Positions 41,387-49,103 of a stretch of 64,000 nucleotides of DNA are shown piece after piece. The DNA comes from JAGLHV01 sp023143305 [NCBI: Clostridia bacterium] (GTDB lineage Bacteria > CBDUZB01 > JAGLHV01), in NCBI GenBank assembly GCA_030637025.1, contig DAOVVV010000010.1, positions 3,906-67,905 on the forward strand, read 5' to 3'. Position 1 is the stretch's first letter; each line of letters opens with the position of its first letter. The position numbers and the translations under genes are program-made. Under the pieces are notes generated by a model. The model did no database searches. It had not been told where the DNA came from and worked only from the letters and a program-made list of their open reading frames with translations.

Positions 41387-43627
41387 TCATGAAGAAGATT
41401 TTTTTTCCAATACATCTAATGATTCGGTAGCAATTTGTTGGACTAGTTTGCTTTTATCTTTTTGTACTGTTTCCGAAAGAACTTTTTTTGTGTCGTCTCC
41501 GGGAACGTTTCGTAAAGACCAGGCTATGCGCAGGCGGAGGCGCTCATCGGTTCCTTTTTGTAATCCAAAGAATTTTTTCCTTCTTTTTAGTAATTTTGTT
41601 AAGAAAGGAAAAGTTTTTTCACTTTCCATTTGTCCTAAAGCTATACAAATTTCTTCCTGAAAGGAAGTATCCTTTGATTTTTTAAACAGTTGGATTAATT
41701 CGTCAACTGCTTCAGTGTCTTTTAATTTTCCCAGGCCTTTTATTGCTTCTTTCCTGATAGATAAATCGCTGTCGCTCAGGAATTTGATTAAGATAGTGCT
41801 TATTTGGCTGCTGTTCGTTTTAGTAAGAACAGAGATAATATCTTTTTTTATTGAAGGGTCGGGGAAAGTACTAAGTGTCTCTAATTGAATGAGAAAGGGT
41901 TCAATTTTAAATTCGTCAAGAATTTCTATTATTTTTTTCAAAGAGGAAACGGATAAACCAAGATTTAATTCATTACGCAAAGAAATTATTCCTTCGTTTC
42001 CGACACTTTTTAATATCTTTGCCAGATTTTTTCGTATGCGTAAATCGTCTACTTCTTTAATAGCTTCTATAAGAAATTTTGTGCATGAATTCCCTAATGC
42101 GGAAGTTATTTGCAGGGAGGTTTCATGCTTTTTTTGATTTACAGATTTAAAATCGGTTAAAAGAAGTTCTTTTGATTCGTAAGCTATTTTTTCTAAGGAA
42201 ATATTAATAATTCTGGTTTTTTCTTTTTCTTGCGAAGAAAACAGGGCTTGTTTAAATGTTTTAATTATCAGCAGTAAATTGTCAGTATCTTTTTTTAGCA
42301 GGAAATCGTGTGCTCGTTTGATTAAAAGTTTAGTAATTTGTTTATGTGCTTCGGTGCTTGTTTCTTTTTCTAAAGATTCGAATATTTTCTCTTGCATAAT
42401 AGTTAATAGTTTTTCATCGTCAATAGAGGAAAGATTTTCATAAATTTTAGCAATTAATTGTATCGCGCTTAACCGGATCATCGGAGAGGTGTTGTCCATG
42501 TTTTCCAGTACTTTTTTGGTTAAATCCTGGGCATAATCATCTAAATTTAATTGGGAAAGTTGTTTAATCATTAACGGTATTTCCTGGTAGACAGGACTCT
42601 CTAATAAAGAAGCGCTTTCTTTTTCTAATAATTTGTCAGTACTGAATAGGAGTTCTTTTTTTTCGTCTTTGGTTTCGGTTATCCCTTCAGGAATTTTCTC
42701 TATTAATTCGTTTTTTAATAATTGTTCAAAAACTTTGAAAGACACTTTTTTACTGGTTGGGGAGGTTAAGATTTGACTAATAAATGTTTTTAAGCTGTTG
42801 AGCTGGTCAATACTTTTAAAATTAGGGTTATTTTGATCGCTTAAATCCTTATACCAGCAAGAAATTTCACTAAAGATTTCGGTTATTTTGTCTTTGGAAA
42901 GAGTGGAAAGAAGTGAATCTTTTAATCCGGACTGTTCAATTTTTTGTGGTAATTGTCTTCCAAAAATTTCCTTTAAGACCATAGGATTTAAATCAGCTAA
43001 TTTTGTAGCTAAGTGCTTTTGTACATTATCTTTTACATTTTGTTCGGGAATTTGTTCCATCATCCCATAAGCTTGCGAAAGAGTTTTTAGGACACTTTCT
43101 ATTTCTTCCCCTTTTTTTATATTGTTTAATGAGTTGGAAACTTTTTGAATAATAATTTCCCCTTTTACTATAGGTACATATACCGTTTGGTCTAAGCTTA
43201 TATGAGAATTTTCTTTTTCATTGAATAATTCGATAAGTTCGGTTTTGTGTTCTTTTTTAGAGAGAAGATGTTCTATTAATAGTAGTAATTCTTGTTGTTC
43301 TATTCCTGCTTTAAAGGTAATACTTTGTATGTTATGTTCGGCTAAGATTTTCCAGAAACTATCAATAGCTGCTTTGGATAAGTCTGCTGATAAAGGTAAT
43401 TCTTTACCCTGGAAAAGTAATTTTTCATTTGCCTGGGAAATATTCAGCTCTGGATAAGAATGTAAACCGTTTTTAAGAAGGAGAAGGAGACTGTTTATGG
43501 AATTATCTAGTATATTGCTGCCCAACGGATAAATCTTAAAATTAGCAATAGTCATTCGGAAGGTTTTAAGTATTTCTGCACCCAGGTGTTGGACGTCTTC
43601 ATTGTTAATTGTTTTTTCGTCTGTCAT
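41387..43627 (-). CDS. HEAT-repeat protein (746 residues)
   Basis: This is the only convincing minus-strand gene in the window. The N-terminal 150 residues resemble the start of bacterial signalling-associated HEAT proteins (LGAEILKTFRMTIANFKIYP, LLFQGKELPLSADLSKAAID). The rest is almost entirely paired helices. Clear HEAT units lie near the C-terminus: SDSDLSIRKEAIKGLGKLKD, TEAVDELIQLFKKSKDTSFQ and LRLRIAWSLRNVPGDDTKKV. No signal peptide is present, so it should act in the cytoplasm as a protein-binding scaffold. GGGGGAG precedes the ATG. It has its own promoter in the divergent spacer. No enzyme domain is visible. Confidence 0.8.
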   Translation of the reverse strand: MTDEKTINNEDVQHLGAEILKTFRMTIANFKIYPLGSNILDNSINSLLLLLKNGLHSYPELNISQANEKLLFQGKELPLSADLSKAAIDSFWKILAEHNIQSITFKAGIEQQELLLLIEHLLSKKEHKTELIELFNEKENSHISLDQTVYVPIVKGEIIIQKVSNSLNNIKKGEEIESVLKTLSQAYGMMEQIPEQNVKDNVQKHLATKLADLNPMVLKEIFGRQLPQKIEQSGLKDSLLSTLSKDKITEIFSEISCWYKDLSDQNNPNFKSIDQLNSLKTFISQILTSPTSKKVSFKVFEQLLKNELIEKIPEGITETKDEKKELLFSTDKLLEKESASLLESPVYQEIPLMIKQLSQLNLDDYAQDLTKKVLENMDNTSPMIRLSAIQLIAKIYENLSSIDDEKLLTIMQEKIFESLEKETSTEAHKQITKLLIKRAHDFLLKKDTDNLLLIIKTFKQALFSSQEKEKTRIINISLEKIAYESKELLLTDFKSVNQKKHETSLQITSALGNSCTKFLIEAIKEVDDLRIRKNLAKILKSVGNEGIISLRNELNLGLSVSSLKKIIEILDEFKIEPFLIQLETLSTFPDPSIKKDIISVLTKTNSSQISTILIKFLSDSDLSIRKEAIKGLGKLKDTEAVDELIQLFKKSKDTSFQEEICIALGQMESEKTFPFLTKLLKRRKKFFGLQKGTDERLRLRIAWSLRNVPGDDTKKVLSETVQKDKSKLVQQIATESLDVLEKKSSS

Positions 43628-43715
43628 ACTTGCTTCTCCCCCTTTTTAAAGCTATTAGATTCCGGAATATAAGTAACCGGAAATAAAATCTTAAATTTTT
43701 AAGAAATCTAAAAGC

Positions 43716-43745
43716 ATTTTAGCATAAATTTAATTGAGAGGTCAA
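43716..43745 (-). promoter_or_regulatory. promoter for the HEAT-repeat gene
   Basis: On the minus strand TTGACC (43745-43740), an 18-base spacer and TAAAAT (43721-43716) lie about 90 bases before the ATG. The divergent DUF72 gene may use TTGCAA-17-TAAATT (43780-43808) on the plus strand, which is weaker. Confidence 0.5.
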
Positions 43746-43855
43746 CAAGTTTTTAAGCTATATTTTGTTTATTTTTCATTTGCAAAGAATAAATATTTAT
43801 GCTAAATTTACAAAAAAAGTAATTACCGAAAAAAACCACCTAAAAGGAATTAATA

Positions 43856-44611
43856 ATGCAGGAAAATATTTTTATCGGGACAAGTGGTTATAGCTATTCC
43901 CATTGGGGAAAGGGTGTTTTTTATCCGGGAAATCTTTCCCGGAGCAAGTGGTTTGAATATTATACGAAATTTTTTAATACGGTAGAAATAAATGCGTCTT
44001 TTTATAGATTATTTAAAAGGGAAATATTTGAAGAATGGTATAGGCGAACACCGGAAGATTTTATTTTTGCCCTTAAAGGTAACCGGTTTATTACCCATAT
44101 TAAAAAAATTGAGAATTGTGAGGACTCTTTAAAGTTGTTTTTTGAAAACGTTTTTGGTCTGAAAGAGAAACTGAAAATTGTTTTGTGGCAGTTTCCGCCG
44201 GGATTAGTTTTTAATGTAAAAAAAATTAGAGATTTTTGTGAAATGATTGATAGGTGTAGTGTTGGTCACGGTGATGTCCGGCAGGTTTTTGAATTTCGTC
44301 ATCAGAGCTGGTTTTCCCGGAAAGTTTACCAAATATTAAAAGAGCATAAATTTTCTTTGTGTTTTGCTCATTCCGGTCGTTGGCCTTATCAGGAAGAAAT
44401 AACAAGTGATTTAATATATTTACGCTTTCATGGAGCGGGAGAGGTATACAATTCTAATTATTCTATTAGTGAGTTAAAAAGAATTGCTTCTAAGATAAAG
44501 AAGTGGTTAAAGCATAGGAAAAAAGTGTATGTCTATTTTAACAATGACCTGCATGGTTTTGCTGTAAAAAACAGTCTTAAATTAAAAAAAATAATGTCGG
44601 ATTTATTTTAA
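43856..44611 (+). CDS. DUF72-family protein (YecE-like)
   Basis: This 251-residue TIM-barrel-like protein has the family start FIGTSGYSYSHWGKGVFYPG, then EYYTKFFNTVEINASFYRLF, PEDFIFALKGNRFITHIKKI, VLWQFPPGL and VFEFRHQSWF. It ends with IYLRFHGAGE and YVYFNNDLHGFAVKNSLKLK. All are typical DUF72 motifs, and length is normal. The biochemical function of DUF72 is not firmly established. It is followed after 14 bases by an acylphosphatase gene, so the two are probably co-transcribed. It sits divergent to the HEAT gene. Confidence 0.93.
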   Translation: MQENIFIGTSGYSYSHWGKGVFYPGNLSRSKWFEYYTKFFNTVEINASFYRLFKREIFEEWYRRTPEDFIFALKGNRFITHIKKIENCEDSLKLFFENVFGLKEKLKIVLWQFPPGLVFNVKKIRDFCEMIDRCSVGHGDVRQVFEFRHQSWFSRKVYQILKEHKFSLCFAHSGRWPYQEEITSDLIYLRFHGAGEVYNSNYSISELKRIASKIKKWLKHRKKVYVYFNNDLHGFAVKNSLKLKKIMSDLF

Positions 44612-44625
44612 AGGAGAATTAACTA

Positions 44626-44907
44626 ATGGAAGAAAATCTTGTGTTTTGCCGTATAGTTTTTAAAGGAAAGGTACAGGGGGTTGGATTTCGCTTTACTACT
44701 CAGCGACTGGCGGAAAAGTATAATCTTTGCGGATTTGTACGAAATATGTTTAGTGGGGATGTAGAAGTAGAGATAGAGGGGGGGCAAAGTGTTATTGAAA
44801 ACTTCTTAAAAGAACTTACCCAACGGATGAAGTTTTATGTCACTGATTCTGAGATTTTATGGGACAAAGGCAGGGGGAAATTTGGGAAGTTTGAGATTAA
44901 AATGTAA
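44626..44907 (+). CDS. acyP: acylphosphatase
   Basis: This 93-residue enzyme hydrolyses acyl phosphates such as 1,3-bisphosphoglycerate or acetyl phosphate. Both catalytic residues are visible: Arg22 in GKVQGVGFRFTTQRLAEKYN and Asn40 in LCGFVRNMFSGDVEVEIEG. The length is the family standard (about 90-98). An AAGGAG ribosome site lies before the ATG, 14 bases after the DUF72 stop. It is followed by the sigma factor gene, with a gap of 51 bases that carries a TATAAT (44942-44947). Confidence 0.95.
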   Translation: MEENLVFCRIVFKGKVQGVGFRFTTQRLAEKYNLCGFVRNMFSGDVEVEIEGGQSVIENFLKELTQRMKFYVTDSEILWDKGRGKFGKFEIKM

Positions 44908-44958
44908 AGGTATACAATATTTTATGCATTTTGGCGTTATATATAATAGAAGGGGCTT

Positions 44959-45549
44959 ATGCAAAATTTATCCGATATGCAATTAATAGACAGTTATAAG
45001 GAAGGAAATTCAGACGCCCTTAATTCCTTAATTGAAAGATATTCTCAACCTGTATTCACCTTTATTTATCAAATGGTTGGGGACCGGGTCCTGGCAGAAG
45101 ATGTTTTTGGGGAGGTATTTTTGAAAATGATAAAAAATATCAGTCGCTATAGAAATGAAGGTAAGTTTAAAAGCTGGTTGTATAAAATAGCCAGGAATCA
45201 GGTGATAGATATTTTAAGAAAAGAAGGGAAAATGAAAATATTTTCTCTGGATAAAGTAGTTAATCCCGACACTGAAAGACCGTTAACCCTCGAAGATAAA
45301 CTTTCCTGCCGGTCACCGCTACCGGAAAATATACTTCAGAATAAAACTATTCAGGAGGATTTAGAAGAAGCAATATCTTCTTTATCTTTCGAGCAAAGAG
45401 AAGTTTTTCTCTTGCGGGAATACTCAAATCTTTCATTTAAGGAAATTGCTTCAACGTTGAAATGTCCGCTTAATACTGTGCTGGGAAGAATGCATTATGC
45501 TTTAAAGAAATTGCGGGTTAAATTATCTGCAAAGTATGGGGGAAATTAA
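44959..45549 (+). CDS. ECF-type RNA polymerase sigma factor
   Basis: This 196-residue sigma70-family factor has region 2 at about 25-90 (YSQPVFTFIYQMVGDRVLAE, DVFGEVFLKMIKNISRYRNE, FKSWLYKIARNQVIDILRK). Region 4 lies at about 135-190 (SSLSFEQREVFLLREYSNLS, FKEIASTLKCPLNTVLGRMH, YALKKLR). Regions 1 and 3 are absent, as in ECF factors. Its stop is immediately followed by the ATG of a zinc-finger anti-sigma gene. An envelope-directed regulon is likely because secreted proteins follow downstream. Target promoters cannot be named from one window. Confidence 0.93.
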   Translation: MQNLSDMQLIDSYKEGNSDALNSLIERYSQPVFTFIYQMVGDRVLAEDVFGEVFLKMIKNISRYRNEGKFKSWLYKIARNQVIDILRKEGKMKIFSLDKVVNPDTERPLTLEDKLSCRSPLPENILQNKTIQEDLEEAISSLSFEQREVFLLREYSNLSFKEIASTLKCPLNTVLGRMHYALKKLRVKLSAKYGGN

Positions 45550-46071
45550 ATGAATTGCTATTTTTTTAAAGAAAAAGGTATTCTTTATTTATACGGGGAA
45601 TTAAATGAACAGGAGATGAAAAGATTCAGGCAGCATTTAGAATCTTGCCCTTTTTGCAGGGAAGAAGTACTAAAGTTAAAGGAAACAATAAATATTTTTA
45701 AAGAAAAAAGAATGAATAAGCCGGATTCGGGAGTGGTAGAAAACATTCTTTTAACAACTAAGGAAAAAGGTTTTTTAAAACCGGGTATCTTCTCTTTTAA
45801 TTATAAATCGCCGATTTTTACTTTTTGCTCGGTAGCAGCGGTAGTAGTAATTGGGTTTTTGTTTTTTTATCAAAAAGATTTTGGTCTCTTAAGCGAGAAG
45901 ATGTCATGGCAATTTGAAGATGAAATTGAGATAGTCAGGAAAGAAGTAGATGAAGAGATAGGTTTTTTCGATGAGGAAATAAATGATTATTCTGCATCTT
46001 TTTTTAATAGGGAAATGGAAGAGATTAAAACAGAAGTAGATGAATTAGGGCTTGAGATGAATGAGGTTTGA
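45550..46071 (+). CDS. membrane anti-sigma factor with HxxxCxxC zinc motif
   Basis: This 173-residue protein starts directly after the sigma factor stop (TAAATG). The N-terminal anti-sigma domain has LYLYGELNEQEMKRFRQHLE followed by SCPFCREEV, so the zinc-binding HxxxCxxC is complete. One membrane segment lies at about 90-108 (FTFCSVAAVVVIGFLFFY). The periplasmic tail (about 110-173) is strongly acidic (EDEIEIVRKEVDEEIGFFDE) and probably coiled coil, a possible signal-sensing part. It would hold the ECF factor at the membrane until an envelope signal. It overlaps no other gene; a MITE follows. Confidence 0.9.
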   Translation: MNCYFFKEKGILYLYGELNEQEMKRFRQHLESCPFCREEVLKLKETINIFKEKRMNKPDSGVVENILLTTKEKGFLKPGIFSFNYKSPIFTFCSVAAVVVIGFLFFYQKDFGLLSEKMSWQFEDEIEIVRKEVDEEIGFFDEEINDYSASFFNREMEEIKTEVDELGLEMNEV

Positions 46072-46080
46072 AAAATATTT

Positions 46081-46238
46081 TAAGTCTTCTGCGAAATAAC
46101 ACATTCTGTCATTCCGCACTTGATATGGAATCTATAATGTGCTTGAAATATCAATAGATTCCTGCTTTCGCAGGAATGACCCTCTTTAAGGACTGGCGGG
46201 CAGGCAATAAAGATAAAAAGACTATTTTGCAAAAGTCT
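46081..46238. mobile_element. MITE with inverted ends and apparent target-site duplication
   Basis: The ends taagtcttctgcgaaata and tattttgcaaaagtct are imperfect inverted repeats. Inside are two palindromes (gtcattccgcacttgatatg..., gattcctgctttcgcaggaa) and ggcgggcaggcaat. The word aaaaatattt flanks it on both sides (46071-46080, 46239-46248), as after duplication of the target. A second full copy, in the opposite orientation, lies at 63317-63480; halves lie at 2848, 33301 and 46919. No protein is encoded. Confidence 0.8.
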
Positions 46239-46269
46239 AAAAATATTTAAAAAAAGGAGGTAATATAAA

Positions 46270-46863
46270 ATGAGAAAGAAGTTTTTGATAGCAGCAGCAG
46301 TCTTAGTTTTTTCCGCAACTTTTATTTCTTTGGTGAAGACAGGGGTTACGGCTAAACCAGTGCCGGAACATCGTATGCGAACAAAAGTTATTTTGGAAGG
46401 AGAGGAAAGGATGTTTATGGAGTATTTGCGGGAAAAAAATCCTGAAAAGTTTGAAAAAATGAGGGAATTAAAAACAGAAAGGCCTCATTTGTATTTAGAG
46501 ATACTCCAACGGGGAATAAAGGAAAAGCATCTTATGAAAAGGCTTAAAAAGGAAGATCCCGCCCGGTATGAGAGAAAAAAGGAGATATTACAACTTAGAG
46601 CTAAAAATTGGCGGTTGGGAAGAGAATATAGAGAATGTGAATCTGATAAAAGAAAAGAAGAAATAAGAAAAGAGATTAAAGAGTCGTTGGACAGACTTTT
46701 TGATTTAAAGCAAGAGGAAAATTATTGTAGAATAACTGAGGTTGAAAAGAAATTAAAAAAACTAAAAAAGAGAGGTGAAACCCGAAAGAAAAATAAGGGG
46801 AAAATAATTAATCAGCGGTTTAATCGGATAATTAATAAAGCGGAAGATCTGGGTTGGGAATAA
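46270..46863 (+). CDS. secreted charged helical protein (periplasmic stress-type)
   Basis: This 197-residue protein has a signal peptide (about 1-29, ending VTAKP). The mature part is very rich in Lys, Glu and Arg and looks all-helical (EGEERMFMEYLREKNPEKFE, LMKRLKKEDPARYERKKEIL, RKEEIRKEIKESLDRLFDLK). Helical pairs of this type recall the Spy/CpxP class of periplasmic chaperones, but the LTxxQ motif is not seen, so the family is unproven. Its place after the ECF sigma/anti-sigma pair suggests it belongs to an envelope-stress group. AGGAGG precedes the ATG, just outside the MITE. A single Cys pair (ECE, YCR) might form a disulphide. Confidence 0.6.
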   Translation: MRKKFLIAAAVLVFSATFISLVKTGVTAKPVPEHRMRTKVILEGEERMFMEYLREKNPEKFEKMRELKTERPHLYLEILQRGIKEKHLMKRLKKEDPARYERKKEILQLRAKNWRLGREYRECESDKRKEEIRKEIKESLDRLFDLKQEENYCRITEVEKKLKKLKKRGETRKKNKGKIINQRFNRIINKAEDLGWE

Positions 46864-46883
46864 GATTGTATGGCCTTGCATAG

Positions 46884-46911
46884 TTGATTTCATTTGTTAA
46901 TTTTGTATAAT
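46884..46911 (+). promoter_or_regulatory. promoter upstream of the lipoprotein/cdd pair
   Basis: TTGATT (46884-46889), a 16-base spacer and TATAAT (46906-46911). A half MITE (46919-46996) lies between this box and the gene at 47025, so it would be transcribed as part of the leader. Confidence 0.55.
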
Positions 46912-46918
46912 TAAAAGG

Positions 46919-46996
46919 GTAGGAATGACCCGTCTTATCCGCCTGAGGCGGAGCGGGCAGGCAAAAAAGGTAAAAAGGCTATTTTGCAGAAGTCTA
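46919..46996. mobile_element. half copy of the MITE family in a 5' leader
   Basis: The sequence gtaggaatgacccgtcttat, cgcctgaggcggagcgggca and attttgcagaagtctaatta equals the right half of the element at 46081 and the left half (reversed) of that at 63317. The left half is missing. It sits between the promoter and the ribosome site of the next gene. Confidence 0.75.
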
Positions 46997-47024
46997 ATTA
47001 TTTTATAGGAAAGGAGGGGTTTTT

Positions 47025-47261
47025 ATGAATAAAAACGTTGGATTAAGAAAGATTTTTGGTTGGTGGAGCGTAATAATTTGTATTGCAGGATTTATAAGCG
47101 GGTGTACTTATTATGTTAAGGCTCCCCCTGCTCCTGCGGTAAAGACAGAAATAAGAACGATTAGACCTTATCCCCGGGCTGTATGGGTGCCGGGACGCTG
47201 GAAATGGCGGCGGAGAAGAGGAAGGCATGTTTGGATTCCGGGACATTGGAGAAGAAGATAA
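47025..47261 (+). CDS. small lipoprotein with YXWGXW-like Trp/Arg repeat
   Basis: This 78-residue protein has a lipoprotein signal with lipobox GFISGC (Cys about 27), so it is expected to be lipid-anchored. The mature part has a proline-rich linker and two Trp-rich units: AVWVPGRWKWRRRRGRHVWI and PGHWRRR, like the YXWGXW repeat family, whose function is unknown. The strong positive charge may bind nucleic acid, LPS or acidic glycans. AAGGAGGGG precedes the ATG. It lies 15 bases before the cytidine deaminase gene and after the sigma-factor operon. Confidence 0.72.
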   Translation: MNKNVGLRKIFGWWSVIICIAGFISGCTYYVKAPPAPAVKTEIRTIRPYPRAVWVPGRWKWRRRRGRHVWIPGHWRRR

Positions 47262-47276
47262 ATAAGAGGTAATAAA

Positions 47277-47678
47277 ATGAAAATAAATATAGAAAAAATA
47301 CAAATAGACGAATTAATCAAACAGGCAAAGCAAGCCAAAAAAAACTCTTATTGTCCCTATTCTAAGTTTCCGGTTGGGGCATCGGTATTAACCGCTAAGG
47401 GTAAAATTTACCAGGGGTGTAATGTTGAAAATAGTTCTTACGGGTTGACTATTTGTGCAGAACGGGCAGCTGTTTTTAATGCCGTAGCCTGTGGCGATAG
47501 AGAAATAGTAGTTCTTTGTGTGGTTAGTGATGATTCTAAATGGATAACCCCTTGCGGTGCTTGTCGCCAGGTAATTTATGAATTTGGAAAGAATGTTTTA
47601 GTGATTATGGTTAGAAAAGATGGAAAAATTAAAAAGAAACAAATTTCTTTTTTATTGCCCGATGCCTTTTCCTTATAA
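47277..47678 (+). CDS. cdd: cytidine deaminase
   Basis: This 133-residue enzyme deaminates cytidine/deoxycytidine to uridine/deoxyuridine in pyrimidine salvage. It shows the zinc site of the tetrameric class: GLTICAERAAVFNAVACGDR (Cys, catalytic Glu) and WITPCGACRQVIYEF (two Cys). CPYSKFPVGASVL and QGCNVENSSYGLT bind the nucleoside. Length is standard. It is followed by a strong Rho-independent terminator (47690-47733), so it is the last gene of its transcript. Confidence 0.95.
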   Translation: MKINIEKIQIDELIKQAKQAKKNSYCPYSKFPVGASVLTAKGKIYQGCNVENSSYGLTICAERAAVFNAVACGDREIVVLCVVSDDSKWITPCGACRQVIYEFGKNVLVIMVRKDGKIKKKQISFLLPDAFSL

Positions 47679-47689
47679 GTTTGTAAATG

Positions 47690-47733
47690 GAGGGTTGATT
47701 ATGAAATGATTTTTCATAGGCAGCCCTCTTTTT
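47690..47733 (+). terminator. Rho-independent terminator after cdd
   Basis: An 8-base stem (gagggttg at 47690-47697 with cagccctc at 47721-47728) holds an inner stem (atgaaa / tttcat) and is followed by ttttt. It is the clearest terminator in the window. Confidence 0.85.
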
Positions 47734-47748
47734 AATTTATTAAAATGA

Positions 47749-47777
47749 TTGACATTTTTATATGATTTGGATATAAT
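47749..47777 (+). promoter_or_regulatory. consensus sigma70 promoter
   Basis: TTGACA (47749-47754), exactly 17 bases and TATAAT (47772-47777): a perfect match to the housekeeping consensus. It lies 51 bases before the ATG at 47829, directly after a terminator. Strong constitutive expression of the Lys-rich gene, and possibly the tRNA behind it, is expected. Confidence 0.85.
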
Positions 47778-47828
47778 ACAGCTATCGAAAGAAGGTAAGA
47801 TAAATAGGTGTAGAAAGGAGAGAAATTA

Positions 47829-48350
47829 ATGGTAAAAAAGAAAGAGAAAAACACGGAAAAAAAGGATAAATCAAAGAAAATAAAAAAAATAAATAAAGGT
47901 ATAAATAAAGGTATAAATAAAGAAAATAAGGGTAAAAAAGAAAAAGCAAGTATAAAAGAAGATATAAAAGAACAAATAAAAGTTGTGGAAAAGAAGCTGA
48001 AAGATCCGAAAATGAAAGAAGAATTTAAAAAAATTGTGCAAAGAACCGAAAAAGGTTTGAAGACTTTCGGATCTAAAATTTTAGAGTTGGCCGAGATAGT
48101 AAAAGAAGACACTGTTTATGGTGCGAAGATCGGGAAATTAAAATTAAAAGTAATGGATCTTGAATCGAAAAGAATGAAGAAATTAAGAATGCTGGGAGAA
48201 ACTGTATATAAACTTGTACAGGAAGAAAATTTGGATGATCCTAAGGTGACGGAGTTGTATAATCAAATATTAGTAATAGAGAAAGATATTCGCGGATATC
48301 AGGCAGAAATAAAAAAGACAAGCGGAAAATTTAAAAAAGTAAATTTTTAA
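47829..48350 (+). CDS. Lys-rich coiled-coil protein of unknown function
   Basis: This 173-residue cytoplasmic protein has an N-terminal 60 residues of almost only Lys, Glu, Asn, Ile and Gly, including the micro-repeat NKGINKGINKENKG (from a 15-base tandem DNA repeat). Residues about 60-173 are helical and more regular (KKIVQRTEKGLKTFGSKILE, KLKLKVMDLESKRMKKLRML, GETVYKLVQEENLDDPKVTE, LYNQILVIEKDIRGYQAEIK). No known domain was recognised. The basic tail could bind nucleic acid. It is driven by a consensus promoter and has a GAAAGGAGAG ribosome site, so it may be abundant. Confidence 0.65.
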   Translation: MVKKKEKNTEKKDKSKKIKKINKGINKGINKENKGKKEKASIKEDIKEQIKVVEKKLKDPKMKEEFKKIVQRTEKGLKTFGSKILELAEIVKEDTVYGAKIGKLKLKVMDLESKRMKKLRMLGETVYKLVQEENLDDPKVTELYNQILVIEKDIRGYQAEIKKTSGKFKKVNF

Positions 48351-48379
48351 TTTTTTTTAAAAATATCTAATATTTTTTG

Positions 48380-48455
48380 GGGGGCGTAGTTCAGCTGGGA
48401 GAACGCATCCTCGGCAGGGATGAGGTCACCGGTTCGAGCCCGGTCGCCTCCACCA
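48380..48455 (+). tRNA. tRNA-Ala (anticodon GGC)
   Basis: All four arms can be drawn. Acceptor GGGGGCG pairs with CGCCTCC (one G-T), D arm GTTC/GAAC, anticodon stem CATCC/GGATG with loop TCGGCAG (anticodon GGC, reads GCC/GCU), and T arm ACCGG/CCGGT with TTCGAGC. The 3' CCA is encoded (48453-48455). It lies between the Lys-rich gene and yjbQ with no clear terminator between. Confidence 0.95.
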
Positions 48456-48479
48456 TAAATATAATACGGATAAACATTA

Positions 48480-48899
48480 ATGAGTGTAATTACCAGGGAA
48501 TTGTCTTATAATTCAAGAGGAAATACCGATATAATAGAACTTACCGGTGATCTGGAAAAATTATTAAGCAAGCAAGAGATAAAGAATGGATTAGTGACTG
48601 TTTTTGTGGTTGGCTCTACTGTTGGGATAACCACTATAGAATATGAAAGCGGGTTAGTGGCAGATTTTCAAAAAATGTTTGAACGAATTATACCGCAAAA
48701 TATGAGATATGCACATAACGATAAATGGCAGGATGGTAATGGACATGCTCATATCCGTGCTTCCTTATTAGGTTCTTCTTGTCTAATTCCTTTAGTTAAT
48801 AATAAACTTTGTTTGGGTACCTGGCAGCAGGTAATTTTGGTTGATTTTGATAACCGTACACGGAGAAGAAAAGTAATTGTTCAGATAATGGGAGAATGA
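48480..48899 (+). CDS. YjbQ/UPF0047-family protein
   Basis: This 139-residue protein is a member of the small trimeric YjbQ family, linked in the literature to thiamin phosphate synthase side activity. Signature stretches: VFVVGSTVGITTIEYESGLV, then YAHNDKWQDGNGHAHIRASL, LLGSSCLIPLVNNKLCLGTW and QQVILVDFDNRTRRRKVIVQ. The His cluster in GNGHAHIR probably binds metal. Length is normal. It follows the tRNA by 24 bases. A satellite block (48903-49044) follows the stop. Confidence 0.9.
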   Translation: MSVITRELSYNSRGNTDIIELTGDLEKLLSKQEIKNGLVTVFVVGSTVGITTIEYESGLVADFQKMFERIIPQNMRYAHNDKWQDGNGHAHIRASLLGSSCLIPLVNNKLCLGTWQQVILVDFDNRTRRRKVIVQIMGE

Positions 48900-49103
48900 A
48901 AAAAGACAGTTGGAAAAGACAGTTAAAAGACAGTTAAATTGGTTGAATTGGTTTTATTAGTTTAGATTGGTTCAAAGACAAAAGACAAAAGACAAAGATA
49001 AAGACAATCTTTTCCCTCTTTGAAAAAGGGGGTTAGGGGGATTTATGATTATTTATGATACTGCTTGTGAGACAGGCAAATTAAAATGTTTTTGAGTTTA
49101 TAG
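48900..49103. repeat. satellite and palindrome block
   Basis: It holds gacagttaaa and ggttgaattggttt words (relatives at 34881 and 50578), aagacaaaag microsatellite, and a ccctctttgaaaaagggggt palindrome at about 49014-49040. No gene is seen. Confidence 0.8.

Noticed and set aside
41448-43457. Several plus-strand frames of 60-82 codons inside the HEAT gene
   Set aside because: Antisense shadows of a well-supported 746-codon gene.
47043-47303. Minus-strand 86-codon frame over the small lipoprotein gene
   Set aside because: Antisense of the Trp/Arg-rich plus-strand gene, which has a lipobox and an excellent ribosome site.
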